From: Streptomyces resistomycificus
GTDB taxonomy: Bacteria > Actinomycetota > Actinomycetes > Streptomycetales > Streptomycetaceae
Assembly (NCBI RefSeq): GCF_001514265.1
Contig: NZ_KQ948988.1
Span: 441,395-505,394 of the forward strand
Direction of reading: 5' to 3'
DNA length: 64,000 nt
In this document: positions 7,997-16,649 of the stretch, piece by piece
Position numbering within the stretch: the first letter of the stretch is position 1
Layout: each line of letters begins with the position of its first letter
Position numbers and translations under genes: made by a program
The notes under the pieces: model-generated
Database searches by the model: none
What the model saw: only the letters and a program-made list of their open reading frames with translations
Told to the model about the DNA's origin: nothing

Positions 7997-9169
7997 ATGA
8001 CCACGCTTCTCGACCACGCGCAATCCCAGGAACGAGGAACCGGCGAAACTGTGCTGAGCCGTGTTCGCGCACTTCTTCCGGAGATCGCGGAACGTTCTGC
8101 CGAAGGTGAGAATGCCCGGGCCGTTCCGGCGCAGATTGTCGCCGCTCTGCGCGAGGCGGGCGTATTCCGGATGGCCCTGCCCGCGGCGTGGGGCGGAGAG
8201 CAGCTCGGGCTGGTGGAGGGTGCCCGGGTGGTGCGGGAGATCGCCCGGGCCGACGGCTCGACGGGCTGGACCGTCCAGGCCGCCTCGATGGCCTGGTACT
8301 TCCTGCGGTCGCTGCCCCGGGAGACGCTGGAGAACGAGGTGTTCGCGGGCGGTGCCGACCTGATGCTCCGCGGAGCGGTGGCTCCCAAGGGCCTGGCGAC
8401 GCCGGTGCGCGGCGGCTATCGGCTCAGTGGCCGCTGGCCGCTGGCGAGCGGACCCTTCACCCCGGACTGGATGCTCGGAGGCTTCCTGGTCGAGGGGGCG
8501 CCTCCGCTGCCGGACGGCCGCCAGGACATGCGGGTGGCACTGTTCAGGCCCGAGCAGGTGACGTTCCTCGACACGTGGGACGCGGTCGGTCTGCGTGCCA
8601 CGCAGAGCACCGACTTCACGATGGACGACGTCTTCGTGCCGGAACACCACACGGGGCCGATGTTCGGCGACAACAACATCCCCGCCCCCCTCTACGACCT
8701 GCCGTACTCCCCGACGGGGGCCTCGCACGACGCCGTCGTCCTCGGTGCCCTGGACGGTGCGCTCGCCGATCTCGCCGCCCTCGCCGCCACCAAGCGGCCC
8801 GCGTTCAACCCCAGGGCACTGCTCGGCGAGGACCCGGTGTTCCAGGAGAGGTTCGCCGAACTGCACGTGCGTACGGCGGCCCTGGCGGCCCTGTCGGAAC
8901 ACACCGGACGCGTCGTCATGGACCGTGCCCTCGCCGGAGAGGAGCCCACCCCGGCCGAGTGGTTCACCTACACCGGCAGTACCCAGCACATCCACCACGA
9001 CGGCATCCGGATCCTCAACGAGATCATGACCCTCTCCGGCAGCGCGGGCCTCTACAGCAGCAGCTCACTGCAGCGCCGCTGGCGGGACGTCCGCTGTGTC
9101 TCCCAGCACGTGGTCGGCAACAACGGGGCGATGCGGAAGCTGGGCGCGGCCCTGTCGGGCCAGAACTGA
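7997..9169 (+). CDS. Flavin-dependent monooxygenase, acyl-CoA dehydrogenase fold
   Basis: Oxygenase component of a two-component (group D) flavoprotein monooxygenase, 390 aa. The order of domains is that of acyl-CoA dehydrogenases: N-terminal helices, beta domain (LMLRGAVAPKGLATPV, FTMDDVFVPEHH), C-terminal helical bundle (LSGSAGLYSSSSLQRRWRD). Relatives include p-hydroxyphenylacetate 3-hydroxylase C2, HsaA and indole-type monooxygenases. A flavin reductase gene follows, which supports the assignment over a true acyl-CoA dehydrogenase. The substrate is unknown; an aromatic compound is most likely. Confidence 0.88.
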   Translation: MTTLLDHAQSQERGTGETVLSRVRALLPEIAERSAEGENARAVPAQIVAALREAGVFRMALPAAWGGEQLGLVEGARVVREIARADGSTGWTVQAASMAWYFLRSLPRETLENEVFAGGADLMLRGAVAPKGLATPVRGGYRLSGRWPLASGPFTPDWMLGGFLVEGAPPLPDGRQDMRVALFRPEQVTFLDTWDAVGLRATQSTDFTMDDVFVPEHHTGPMFGDNNIPAPLYDLPYSPTGASHDAVVLGALDGALADLAALAATKRPAFNPRALLGEDPVFQERFAELHVRTAALAALSEHTGRVVMDRALAGEEPTPAEWFTYTGSTQHIHHDGIRILNEIMTLSGSAGLYSSSSLQRRWRDVRCVSQHVVGNNGAMRKLGAALSGQN

Positions 9170-9257
9170 CGCCTGCCGCCGCCTGTTCGCTCGAAACGCC
9201 GCCCGCCCCGATCCGGGCCCGCACCGAGAACCCTCCTCACCCTTCCGGGAGAAACCC

Positions 9258-9359
9258 ATGTACACGTCACTCACCCCCGACCCGCGGCAAGCGGGCACGG
9301 GCTCCGCGGCAAGGCCCTCGCACTCCACCCCGCGACGCCGGACGGGTGGTCTGCGATGA
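9258..9359 (+). CDS. Possible 33-aa leader peptide coupled to flavin reductase
   Basis: Short open frame starting at ATG 9258 behind a GGGAGAA ribosome site. It ends at TGA 9357-9359, which overlaps the ATG (9356) of the flavin reductase. The peptide is rich in Thr, Ser, Pro and Arg (MYTSLTPDPRQAG...) and has no recognised domain. The ribosome site and stop/start overlap suggest it is translated and couples translation of the reductase. It could also be chance. Confidence 0.4.
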   Translation: MYTSLTPDPRQAGTGSAARPSHSTPRRRTGGLR

Positions 9360-9853
9360 GCCCTCTCCACGCGACCCCGGCCGACCCCGCCCTGCTGCGC
9401 CAGGCCTTCGGCTGCTTCCCCTCCGGGGTGACGGCCGTGTGCGCACTCGACTCCGGCAGCCCGGTGGGCATGGCGGCGAGCACGTTCACGCCGGTCTCCC
9501 TGTCACCCGCTCTCATATCGGTCTGTATGCAGGACACCTCGACGACCTGGCCCAGACTGCGTCAGCGGTCCAGAGTGGGCGTGAGCGTGCTCGCCGAGGG
9601 GCAGGACGAGATCTGCCGGTCACTGGCCGGCACGGGCGCCGACCGGTTCGCGGGCGTCGACTGGGACGCGGACGAGGACGGCGGTGTCTACATCCACGGC
9701 GCCAGTCTCCGGCTGAACTGCTCCCTGTACGCCGAGCTGCCCGGCGGCGACCACACGATCGTGCTCCTCGAGATCCACGGCCTGCGGGCCGAGCCCGACC
9801 GGGAGCCCCTGGTGTTCCACAACAGCCGGTTCAGGCGCCTGGCCGTCTCCTAG
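9356..9853 (+). CDS. Flavin reductase
   Basis: Flavin reductase-like domain protein, 165 aa, of the HpaC/HsaB type that supplies reduced flavin to the oxygenase encoded just upstream. Typical features are FGCFPSGVTAVCAL at the N-terminus, GMAASTFTPVSLSPALISVCM in the FMN-binding region and RFAGVDW/HNSRFRRL near the C-terminus. Its ATG overlaps the stop of the 33-aa frame at 9258. Full length for the family. Confidence 0.9.
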   Translation: MSPLHATPADPALLRQAFGCFPSGVTAVCALDSGSPVGMAASTFTPVSLSPALISVCMQDTSTTWPRLRQRSRVGVSVLAEGQDEICRSLAGTGADRFAGVDWDADEDGGVYIHGASLRLNCSLYAELPGGDHTIVLLEIHGLRAEPDREPLVFHNSRFRRLAVS

Positions 9854-9906
9854 ACAGGTGCCACCGCGGCGCTCGCGACGCCCGCCCGGCCCCGACCCCC
9901 CGGAGC

Positions 9907-9938
9907 TCACCCGCGGCGACCCGACTCGCCGCGGGTGA
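9907..9938. terminator. Hairpin terminator
   Basis: Perfect 13-bp stem with a 6-base loop between the converging flavin reductase and CorA genes. Confidence 0.8.
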
Positions 9939-9997
9939 ACGTTGTCGCCGACGCGGCCCTCTGTCCCCACGGCTACGAGGTCGTCCCGGGCGGCCGC

Positions 9998-11140
9998 TCA
10001 GAGCCAGTCCCGCCGCTTGAAGACGACGTACAGGCCGGTGCAGACCACCGCCATGAGGACGATGGCGAAGGGGTATCCGAACACCCAGTGCAACTCGGGC
10101 ATGTGCTCGAAGTTCATTCCGTAGATCGTCCCGACCAGCGTCGGGGCGAACAGGATCGCCGCCCAGGACGAGATCTTCTTGATCTCCTCGTTCTGCTCGA
10201 ACCCCGCCTCCGCCAACGCCCGCATCTCCGCGTTCTGTTGCTGGGTGACCAGGGTCGCGTTGACGGTGAGGATGTCGGTGAGGGCCTGGCGGAAGCCGTC
10301 GACGCGTTCGCTGGTGTGGGTGACGTGGTCGGCGACATCCCGCAGGTAGCGCTGGAGTTCCTCGTCCGTGCCGTACTTGGCGAAGCCGGCGATCAGGGAG
10401 TGCAGCATGCCGACGAGGGGGCGGGTGGCCCGCTGGAACTCGACCATCTCGCGGGAGAGTTCGTAGATGCGGCGGGAGACCTCGGGGTCCCCGCGGAAGA
10501 CCTCCGTCTCGATCTCGTCGATGTCGTTCTGGACACCCGACACGACGGGCGCGTAGCCGTCGACGACCGCGTCCAGGATGGCGTACAGCACCGCCTCCGG
10601 GCCCAGTCCCAGCAGTTCCGGTGTCTGCTCCATGCGGTGGCGTACCGCCGAGAGGTCCGGGGCGGCGCCATGGCGGACCGTGATGACGAAGTCGGGGCCG
10701 ACGAACACGTGCAGTTCGCCGAAGTCGACCTCCTCCGGGGCGTCGAGGTAGCGGGCCGCGCGCAGGACGACGAAGAGGGTGCCGCCGTAACGCTCCAGCT
10801 TCGGGCGCTGGTGGGCCTCCATCGCGTCCTCGACGGCCAGCGGATGCAGGTCGAACTCCGCAGCCAGGGAGAGGAGTTCGGCCTCGGTGGGGCGGGCCAG
10901 GCCGATCCACGCCATGCCGGAGGGCTGCTCGCGCAGTTCGCGGAAGGTGTCGGCGAGGGTGGCGGGGGCGGAGACGCGGACCCCGTCCCGGTACAGGGCC
11001 GCCTGGACGATGCTCGCCGGTTCCGGTTCGCCACCGGACGCCTCGGCACGTGCCGTCACCCGGTCGTCCGGGTGCTGCGCGGGCGGCGGAGTCAGAGCCC
11101 GGCGCCAGGCGGACTTCTTCGGGTTCTTTCGCTCGGGCAT
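9998..11140 (-). CDS. corA: CorA-family magnesium/cobalt transporter
   Basis: Divalent-cation channel of the inner membrane, 380 aa. The N-terminal cytoplasmic domain (ARPTEAELLSLAAEF, HPLAVEDAMEAHQRPKLERYG) and long helices lead to two C-terminal membrane segments. The signature YGMNFEHMPEL sits between TM1 and TM2, followed by the basic tail KRRDWL. ATG 11140 has GAGAGG upstream. It is divergent from the AlkZ-like gene across a repeat-rich gap. Confidence 0.95.
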   Translation of the reverse strand: MPERKNPKKSAWRRALTPPPAQHPDDRVTARAEASGGEPEPASIVQAALYRDGVRVSAPATLADTFRELREQPSGMAWIGLARPTEAELLSLAAEFDLHPLAVEDAMEAHQRPKLERYGGTLFVVLRAARYLDAPEEVDFGELHVFVGPDFVITVRHGAAPDLSAVRHRMEQTPELLGLGPEAVLYAILDAVVDGYAPVVSGVQNDIDEIETEVFRGDPEVSRRIYELSREMVEFQRATRPLVGMLHSLIAGFAKYGTDEELQRYLRDVADHVTHTSERVDGFRQALTDILTVNATLVTQQQNAEMRALAEAGFEQNEEIKKISSWAAILFAPTLVGTIYGMNFEHMPELHWVFGYPFAIVLMAVVCTGLYVVFKRRDWL

Positions 11141-11234
11141 CGCGGCTGCCTCTCGGGTCGAGCCAACGGCTGCGTGATCACGGAGCAGGATATACGCGGC
11201 ATTTGTACGGGGCGTTCGGCATGGGCCCCAAGCC

Positions 11235-11363
11235 GGTTCGTGGCGCCGGTTCGTGGAGTCGGCTTGTGGCGCCGGTTCGTGGAGTCGGCTTGTGGCGCCG
11301 GTTCGTGGAATCGGCCCGTGGCACCCGTTCGTGGCGCCCGTTCACATGCCGGTTCGTGTTGCC
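11235..11363. repeat. 13-bp tandem repeat, ten units
   Basis: Ten consecutive units of about 13 bases (GGTTCGTGGCGCC and variants such as GGTTCGTGGAGTC and GGCTTGTGGCGCC), with one 12-base unit at 11339-11350. Alternate units are nearly identical, so a 26-bp higher-order period is visible. It fills the gap between the divergent CorA and AlkZ-like genes and ends 21 bp before the palindrome at 11384. Confidence 0.85.
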
Positions 11364-11383
11364 CCTTCGGTGAACCGCGAGAG

Positions 11384-11406
11384 TTGCGGACAGAACATGT
11401 CCGCAA
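11384..11406. promoter_or_regulatory. 23-bp inverted repeat over the AlkZ-like gene promoter
   Basis: TTGCGGACA-N5-TGTCCGCAA, perfect 9-bp arms. TAGCGT at 11413-11418 could be the -10 box of a leaderless transcript starting at ATG 11427, so the dyad covers the -35 region, where a repressor or activator would bind. Confidence 0.65.
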
Positions 11407-11426
11407 GCCTCGCTAGCGTACGCGGT

Positions 11427-12527
11427 ATGACGAAGACGACGACGGCCCCCGTGCTCGGCAACCGCGCCCTCAACCGCGCCACCCTCGACCGGCAGCTGCT
11501 CCTTCGCCCCGCGTCGATGTCCGCCAAGGTGGCCGTAAAGCATCTCCTCGGCCTGCAGGCACAGAACGTGAAGCCGCCGTACTACGCCCTCGCCGCCCGC
11601 CTCGAAGGCTTCGCCCCGGCGGAGCTGTCCGGTCTGATGGCGGATCGTGAGGTCGTCCGCATCGTCAGTATGCGCTCGACGATCCACACGCACACCGCCG
11701 ACGACTGCCTCACCCTCCGCCCCCTGGTGCAGCCCGCCCGGGACCGTGAACTCACCCAGTTCCGCAAGGGGCTTCAGGGTGTCGACCTCGACCGGCTCGC
11801 CGACCTCGCCCGCGAGCTCGTCGAGGCCGAGCCGCGCACCATGAAGCAGTTGCGCGAGGCTCTGCTCGTCGAGTGGCCGGACGCCGACCCGCAGGCCCTC
11901 GCCATCGCCGCCCGCTGCAAGCTCCCACTCGTCCAGGTCACCCCGCGCGGCTTGTGGGGTCGTAGTGGCCAGGTCGCCCTCACCACCGCCGAGCACTGGC
12001 TGAATCGGCCCGCCCAGCCCACCCCCGCCCCCGACGCCACCGTGCTGCGCTACCTCGCCGCCTTCGGGCCCGCGTCCGTCAAGGACATGCAGACCTGGGC
12101 CGGCCTGACCCGGCTGCGCGAGGCCTTCGAACGTCTCCGGCCGGGCCTGGTGACCTTCCGCGACGAGCACGGCGTCGAGCTCTTCGACCTCCCGGACGCG
12201 CCCCGCCCCGACGCGGACACCCCCGCACCGCCGCGCTTCCTGCCCGAGTTCGACAACCTGCTGCTCTCCCACGCCGACCGCACCCGGGTCGTTCCGCCCG
12301 AGTACTACGGCCGCACCTGGCAGGGCAACCAGGCCCACTGCACGCTCCTCGTCGACGGCTTCCTGGCCGGCGTGTGGAAACTGGAGGGCGACGCGCTCGT
12401 CGTGGAGCCCTTCGGCCGGCTCACCGGGGCACAGCGGGAGGAGGTCCGCACGGAGGGGGAGCGGATGCTGACGGTGATGCACCCCGGGACGTCGTACGAC
12501 ATCCGCTTCGGGACCGTCGTACGGTAA
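11427..12527 (+). CDS. AlkZ-like winged-helix DNA-binding protein
   Basis: HTH_42 superfamily protein, 366 aa, related to the DNA glycosylase AlkZ/YcaQ. The characteristic Q-x-Q motif is present as QAQ at residues 44-46 (LLGLQAQNVKPPYYAL); this motif is catalytic in AlkZ-type glycosylases that unhook crosslinked or alkylated bases. MRSTIHTHTADD and the C-terminal VDGFLAGVWKLE are also typical. ATG 11427 has no ribosome site and lies 8 bases past a -10-like TAGCGT, so it is probably leaderless. An upstream ATG at 11397 would fall inside the palindrome. Repair of DNA alkylation damage is the likely role; activity is unproven. Confidence 0.85.
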   Translation: MTKTTTAPVLGNRALNRATLDRQLLLRPASMSAKVAVKHLLGLQAQNVKPPYYALAARLEGFAPAELSGLMADREVVRIVSMRSTIHTHTADDCLTLRPLVQPARDRELTQFRKGLQGVDLDRLADLARELVEAEPRTMKQLREALLVEWPDADPQALAIAARCKLPLVQVTPRGLWGRSGQVALTTAEHWLNRPAQPTPAPDATVLRYLAAFGPASVKDMQTWAGLTRLREAFERLRPGLVTFRDEHGVELFDLPDAPRPDADTPAPPRFLPEFDNLLLSHADRTRVVPPEYYGRTWQGNQAHCTLLVDGFLAGVWKLEGDALVVEPFGRLTGAQREEVRTEGERMLTVMHPGTSYDIRFGTVVR

Positions 12528-12542
12528 CCGTCACCTCATGCC

Positions 12543-12570
12543 GCGACCCGGCTGATGTCAGCCGGGTCGC
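12543..12570. terminator. Hairpin terminator of the AlkZ-like gene
   Basis: Perfect 13-bp stem with a 2-base loop, 15 bp after the stop codon. Confidence 0.8.
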
Positions 12571-12590
12571 TCTGGGCCACAGACATGGAC

Positions 12591-12633
12591 AGGGGGCGTT
12601 GCGGGCCGCTCGTGGAGGCCCGCAACGCCCCCT
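12591..12633. terminator. Second hairpin, probably terminator of the protease gene
   Basis: Perfect 17-bp stem with a 9-base loop between the converging AlkZ-like and trypsin genes. Confidence 0.8.
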
Positions 12634-12687
12634 GGTTCTCTCACCTGAGGTGGGGTGCTCAGGAGAACTCCGGGGTGAGGTCGAGCC

Positions 12688-13476
12688 CTACGAGTTGACC
12701 TGCGTGGTCACCAGGCTCGAGAAGGTGGTCAGGCGGGTGTAGACACCCGGGTAACCGGCATCGGCGCAGCCCTCGCCCCAGGAAGTGATCCCTGCCAGGA
12801 CGCCCCCGATGAGCAGGGGACCGCCGCTGTCGCCCTGGCAGGTGTCGACGCCACCGGAGGTGTATCCGGCGCAGACCATGTCGCTCGCGACGAAGCTGGA
12901 ACCGTAGGAGCTCGCGCAGCTGGAGTTGGAGACGATCGGCACCGTCGCGGTGCGCAGCTGGTTGGAGGAGCTGCCGTTCGCGGAGGTGGTGCCCCAGCCG
13001 ACGATGCGGGCGGTGGTGCCGGCCGCGTACACGGAGGTGTTCGAGGAGGAGACGTAGGAGGCCGTGGTGTACGGCATCGACGTCGACAGCGTCAGGACGG
13101 CCACGTCGTCGCCGTTGGTGGCGTCGGTGTAGCTCGGGTGGATCCAGATCTTGCTGACCCGGCTGACCGTGCCGTTGGTGCCGTTGCGGTAGGTGCGCCC
13201 GCCGACGACTCTGACGCTGCTGGTGGTCTCGCCGACCATACAGTGGGCCGCGGTGACGACCTTCGTGGCCGAGACCAGGGTGCCGCCGCAGAACTGGCTC
13301 TGCGAGGCGTCCGTGATCTGCATCATGAACGGGTACGAGGTCGTGGTCGTCGTCGAACCGCCGACGATGGGCTGCGGGGCGGCGACGGCGGCCGGAGCAC
13401 TGACCAGAGCGGTCGCGGCAGCGGCGGTGGCCGCGAGCGCGGCAGCGGTCTTCTTGGCGCGGTTGAGCCCGAACAT
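12688..13476 (-). CDS. Secreted trypsin-like serine protease
   Basis: S1A protease, 262 aa. ATG 13476 is chosen because GAGGAG lies 5 bases upstream; longer in-frame starts add only unrelated residues. A Sec signal peptide (RAKK plus an Ala-rich stretch to about residue 32) and a very short propeptide precede the mature IVGG end at 37. The triad is H78 (TAAHC), D124 (DDVAVL) and S217 (GDSGGP); D211, six residues before the serine, gives trypsin-type Arg/Lys specificity. Similar to Streptomyces trypsins. Three likely disulfide pairs are present. Confidence 0.95.
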   Translation of the reverse strand: MFGLNRAKKTAAALAATAAAATALVSAPAAVAAPQPIVGGSTTTTTSYPFMMQITDASQSQFCGGTLVSATKVVTAAHCMVGETTSSVRVVGGRTYRNGTNGTVSRVSKIWIHPSYTDATNGDDVAVLTLSTSMPYTTASYVSSSNTSVYAAGTTARIVGWGTTSANGSSSNQLRTATVPIVSNSSCASSYGSSFVASDMVCAGYTSGGVDTCQGDSGGPLLIGGVLAGITSWGEGCADAGYPGVYTRLTTFSSLVTTQVNS

Positions 13477-13698
13477 GAGTCTCCTCATTGGGAATTGCCG
13501 GTGGGGGGTCGCACGGGTGTGGGGGTGGTGCACGGGGGTCGCGGGACCGACCCCCGTGTGCCCGAGCGAGCGGCACACCCATAAGCTAGAACCCGGAAGA
13601 CGCCCTTCCCAATGAGGGAACCCCCTAGGCGAGTTGGGCAGGGATAACCCTCGGTCGGCCCCCATCAAACCCGCCCGGCCGGTGAACCTGCCGGGTCC

Positions 13699-16509
13699 TC
13701 ACTTCGTACGACGGCCCGCCGCGAGTCTGACGATGTCGACCCGCGATCGGATCCCGAGCTTGCGGTAGACCCGGGTGAGGGTCGCCTCGACCGTCTTGAC
13801 GCTGATGAACAGCCGCGCGGCGATCTCCCGGTTGGTGGCGCCCTCCATGACGAGCGCGGCGACCTGACGTTCCATCGAGGCGAGGGAGTCCAGCGCGTCG
13901 AGGGCGGGGGCCGGCGCCGCGACCGGCTCGGCCGGTGCCGGCACCGCGGCCGCCTCGGCCCGGCGCAGCCAGGGCAGCGCACGGCAGCGCCGGAACAGCC
14001 GGGCGGCCTCGTCGTAGGAGGTCGGCCCCGGGCGGTGGGTGCGCAGCGCGGCCAGCGCGAAGGCGGCACGGGCCTCCTCCAGGCCGTAGCCCAGCTTGCC
14101 GAGCCGGTCCTGCGCCGACGTCAACTGGCTCAGAGCGGCCTCGTGTTCACCCCGCCGGGCCCGCACCAGCGCCTCGGCCCGGTCCAGCACGGCCAGCACG
14201 CTCTCCCGGCCCAGCCGCAGCGCGTGTGCGCGGGTCACGGCGATGACGTCCTGCGCCTCCGCGGGCTCGCCGACCCTGACGAGGGCCTCGGCGAGGTCGG
14301 CGTGCCAGCGGCCGCGTGCCGGGTCGGTGATGCCGAGCCCCTGCTCCAGCTCCCGCACCCGGCGCAGCGAGGCGACGGTCCCCTCGGCGTCCCCGGCCAC
14401 CAACTGGGCGTGTCCGAGGGCGGCCAGGGCGCGGGAGACGTACATCTGGTCGCCCTCCTCCTCGGCGTGCTGCACCGCTTCCCGGGCCAGCGCCAGGGCC
14501 CGGTCCACGTCCCCGCCCGAGGCCTCCGCGAACGAGGTGAGCAGCGCTGAGGCCACCCTGCCGATGCCGGTGTCGCGGGCCGTCCGCAGGCTCTCGCGGG
14601 CCAGGTCGAGGGCGCGGCCGCAGTGCCCGGAACGCAGTTCGGTCTCGGCGAGCAGGCGCAGGAAGTGCACCTCGCTCTCGACCATGCCGCGTCGCCGTGC
14701 CTCGCGCAGCAGCGCGGTGACGGTGGTGCGGGCCTCGGTCAGCTGGTCGCTCATGAGCAGCCAGCGGAACCGGGCCAGGCCCGGGCCGTTGTGGTGGCAG
14801 GCCACCTGCGGGTCCTGGGGCTCCCTGAGGGCCCGCTTGATGGTCACGGGGGCGTCCGGGTGGCCCATCAGCGTCTCGGTCTGGGCCTGGAAGGCGAGCG
14901 CCAGGAGTTCGGTGCGCCGGTCGCCGGCCCGGGCGGCCAGCTGTGCCGCGTGCGCGGCCTCCTCCCGGCCCTGCGCGAAGTCGCCCTGCACGACTAGGCC
15001 GCGCCAGGCCAGCTGGTAGTGGACCAGGGCGAGCAGCCCGGGGTCCTCGCCCGCGTCGGCCAGGGCCTGTGGGAAGGCTGCGTCGACGTCGCCGAGGGCC
15101 TGGCCGGCCGCCTCGATGACGACCATCCAGGCCCGCACCCGGTCCGCCGGCACGGTGGCCCGGGTCAGCACGTCGCGGGCGATGTCCCGCGCGAGGTCCA
15201 CCTCGCCGGCGGTGATGGCGTCCTCGGCGGCCTGCAACCGCCGCTCGTCCGGGCCGGGCACGCCGTCGGCCGGGGTGTGCCGGGCGGCGAGCAGTCCGAG
15301 CGAGGCGGCCACCGAGGGCGCCCCGCGGTCCCGGGCCTGCGCCGCCGCCTCGGCGAGACTCGCGGCCACCTCCGGGTCGGTGCCGGAGGTGGCGAGCGCC
15401 AGGTGCCTGGCCCGTTCGATGGGGTCGGAGGCCGCCGTGGACAGCGCGGCGTGCGCGGCCCGCCGGTCCAGTGCCGGGGCCTCCGCGTACAGCGCGGCCG
15501 AGATCAGCGGATGCGCGAACCGCACGGTGGGGCCCTCGGGTTCCGTCGCGAGCAGGCCGAGGGCGGCCGCCTGGGCGGTCTCTGCCTCGGCGTTGTGCCG
15601 GCCGGCCGCGTGCAGAAGGGCCAGGGTGGGGCGCGCGCCCGCGCTGGCCACCAGCAGGGTGCGGCGGACCTCGGCCGAGACCATGTCCAGGCGGCTGAGC
15701 ACCAGGGCCCGCAGCGAGGTGGGCACGTGCAGCGGCTCGCCCGGCCGGGGCGGGGTGGGATCCTCGGCGAGTGCGCGGCCGAGTTCGAGGGCGAAGAGCG
15801 GGTTGCCGCCGCTGGTGCGGTGGATGTCCCGGACCGTGGAGCGGGGCAGGCCGGTGTAGCCGCGGTGGTCGAGGAGCGCGGACACCTGGGTGCGGGAGAG
15901 CGGGTTGAGGCGGACGGCGAGACTGTCCGGTGGCAACGCGCGTAGATGGTGGTCGTACTCCTGCCCGTCGGTCCGTACCGCGCACAGCAGCTGGACCGGG
16001 GTGTCGCCGAGGCGGCGGGCGGCGAAGCCGAGGAGCTCCGCGCTCGCCGGGTCCAGCCACTGCAGGTCGTCCGCGACCACCAGGACGGGGCCCTCGGCGG
16101 CGAGGGCGCGCAGCACGGACAGGACGGCCAGACGCAGGGCCAGCCCGTCGCGCTGGAGGGTGGACTCGCCGCGGCCGGTGAGGGCCGATTCCAGTGCGGT
16201 GCGCTGGGCGGCGGGCAGCCGGTCGGACACCTCGTCCACGACCAGCCCGAGCAGGTCGGCGAGCGCCAGGAACGGGAGATGGGATTCGGACTCGGTCGAC
16301 GAGCAGCGCAACACGGTCCTGGCCGCGCCGGAGTAATCCGCGGTCAATGCCCGCAGCACGGTCGACTTTCCTATTCCGGCCGGGCCGTGGAGCAGCACGC
16401 TGCCGCCGTCGGCCAGCCGCTCACGGGCCCCCGCGAACAGCTCCTCCCTGCCGATCACCAGGTCGGGGCGGCATCTGGCAGGCTCCTCGAAGTCCCGTCG
16501 CACGGTCAC
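13699..16509 (-). CDS. LAL-type LuxR transcriptional regulator with AAA ATPase
   Basis: Large ATP-binding LuxR-family (LAL) regulator, 936 aa. Walker A is GPAGIGKST at 42-50, Walker B is VLVVADDLQWLDPAS near 140-155, the middle is a long helical TPR-like region, and the last 60 residues form a LuxR helix-turn-helix (MERQVAALVMEGATNREIAARLFISVKTVEATL). GTG 16509 has GGAGGGGAGC upstream. Such regulators often sense metabolites and activate degradation or secondary-metabolite genes. It stands alone, followed by a second LuxR regulator transcribed in the same direction; its target is unknown. Confidence 0.93.
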   Translation of the reverse strand: MTVRRDFEEPARCRPDLVIGREELFAGARERLADGGSVLLHGPAGIGKSTVLRALTADYSGAARTVLRCSSTESESHLPFLALADLLGLVVDEVSDRLPAAQRTALESALTGRGESTLQRDGLALRLAVLSVLRALAAEGPVLVVADDLQWLDPASAELLGFAARRLGDTPVQLLCAVRTDGQEYDHHLRALPPDSLAVRLNPLSRTQVSALLDHRGYTGLPRSTVRDIHRTSGGNPLFALELGRALAEDPTPPRPGEPLHVPTSLRALVLSRLDMVSAEVRRTLLVASAGARPTLALLHAAGRHNAEAETAQAAALGLLATEPEGPTVRFAHPLISAALYAEAPALDRRAAHAALSTAASDPIERARHLALATSGTDPEVAASLAEAAAQARDRGAPSVAASLGLLAARHTPADGVPGPDERRLQAAEDAITAGEVDLARDIARDVLTRATVPADRVRAWMVVIEAAGQALGDVDAAFPQALADAGEDPGLLALVHYQLAWRGLVVQGDFAQGREEAAHAAQLAARAGDRRTELLALAFQAQTETLMGHPDAPVTIKRALREPQDPQVACHHNGPGLARFRWLLMSDQLTEARTTVTALLREARRRGMVESEVHFLRLLAETELRSGHCGRALDLARESLRTARDTGIGRVASALLTSFAEASGGDVDRALALAREAVQHAEEEGDQMYVSRALAALGHAQLVAGDAEGTVASLRRVRELEQGLGITDPARGRWHADLAEALVRVGEPAEAQDVIAVTRAHALRLGRESVLAVLDRAEALVRARRGEHEAALSQLTSAQDRLGKLGYGLEEARAAFALAALRTHRPGPTSYDEAARLFRRCRALPWLRRAEAAAVPAPAEPVAAPAPALDALDSLASMERQVAALVMEGATNREIAARLFISVKTVEATLTRVYRKLGIRSRVDIVRLAAGRRTK

Positions 16510-16649
16510 CGCTCCCCTCCGTGTGTCGTGTCCTGGCCAATATTAGGCAACAGGCTTTGGAATTCGGCCGGGCGACGTGGTGAGGGAAATAACAGCGGCA
16601 GGCATAGAGAAATTCACAGGTTCGGCGCATGAATGAAACGTCGACGCTG

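Noticed and set aside
11235..11363. Possible CRISPR array
   Set aside because: Units are directly adjacent 13-mers with no spacers, and no cas genes are present.
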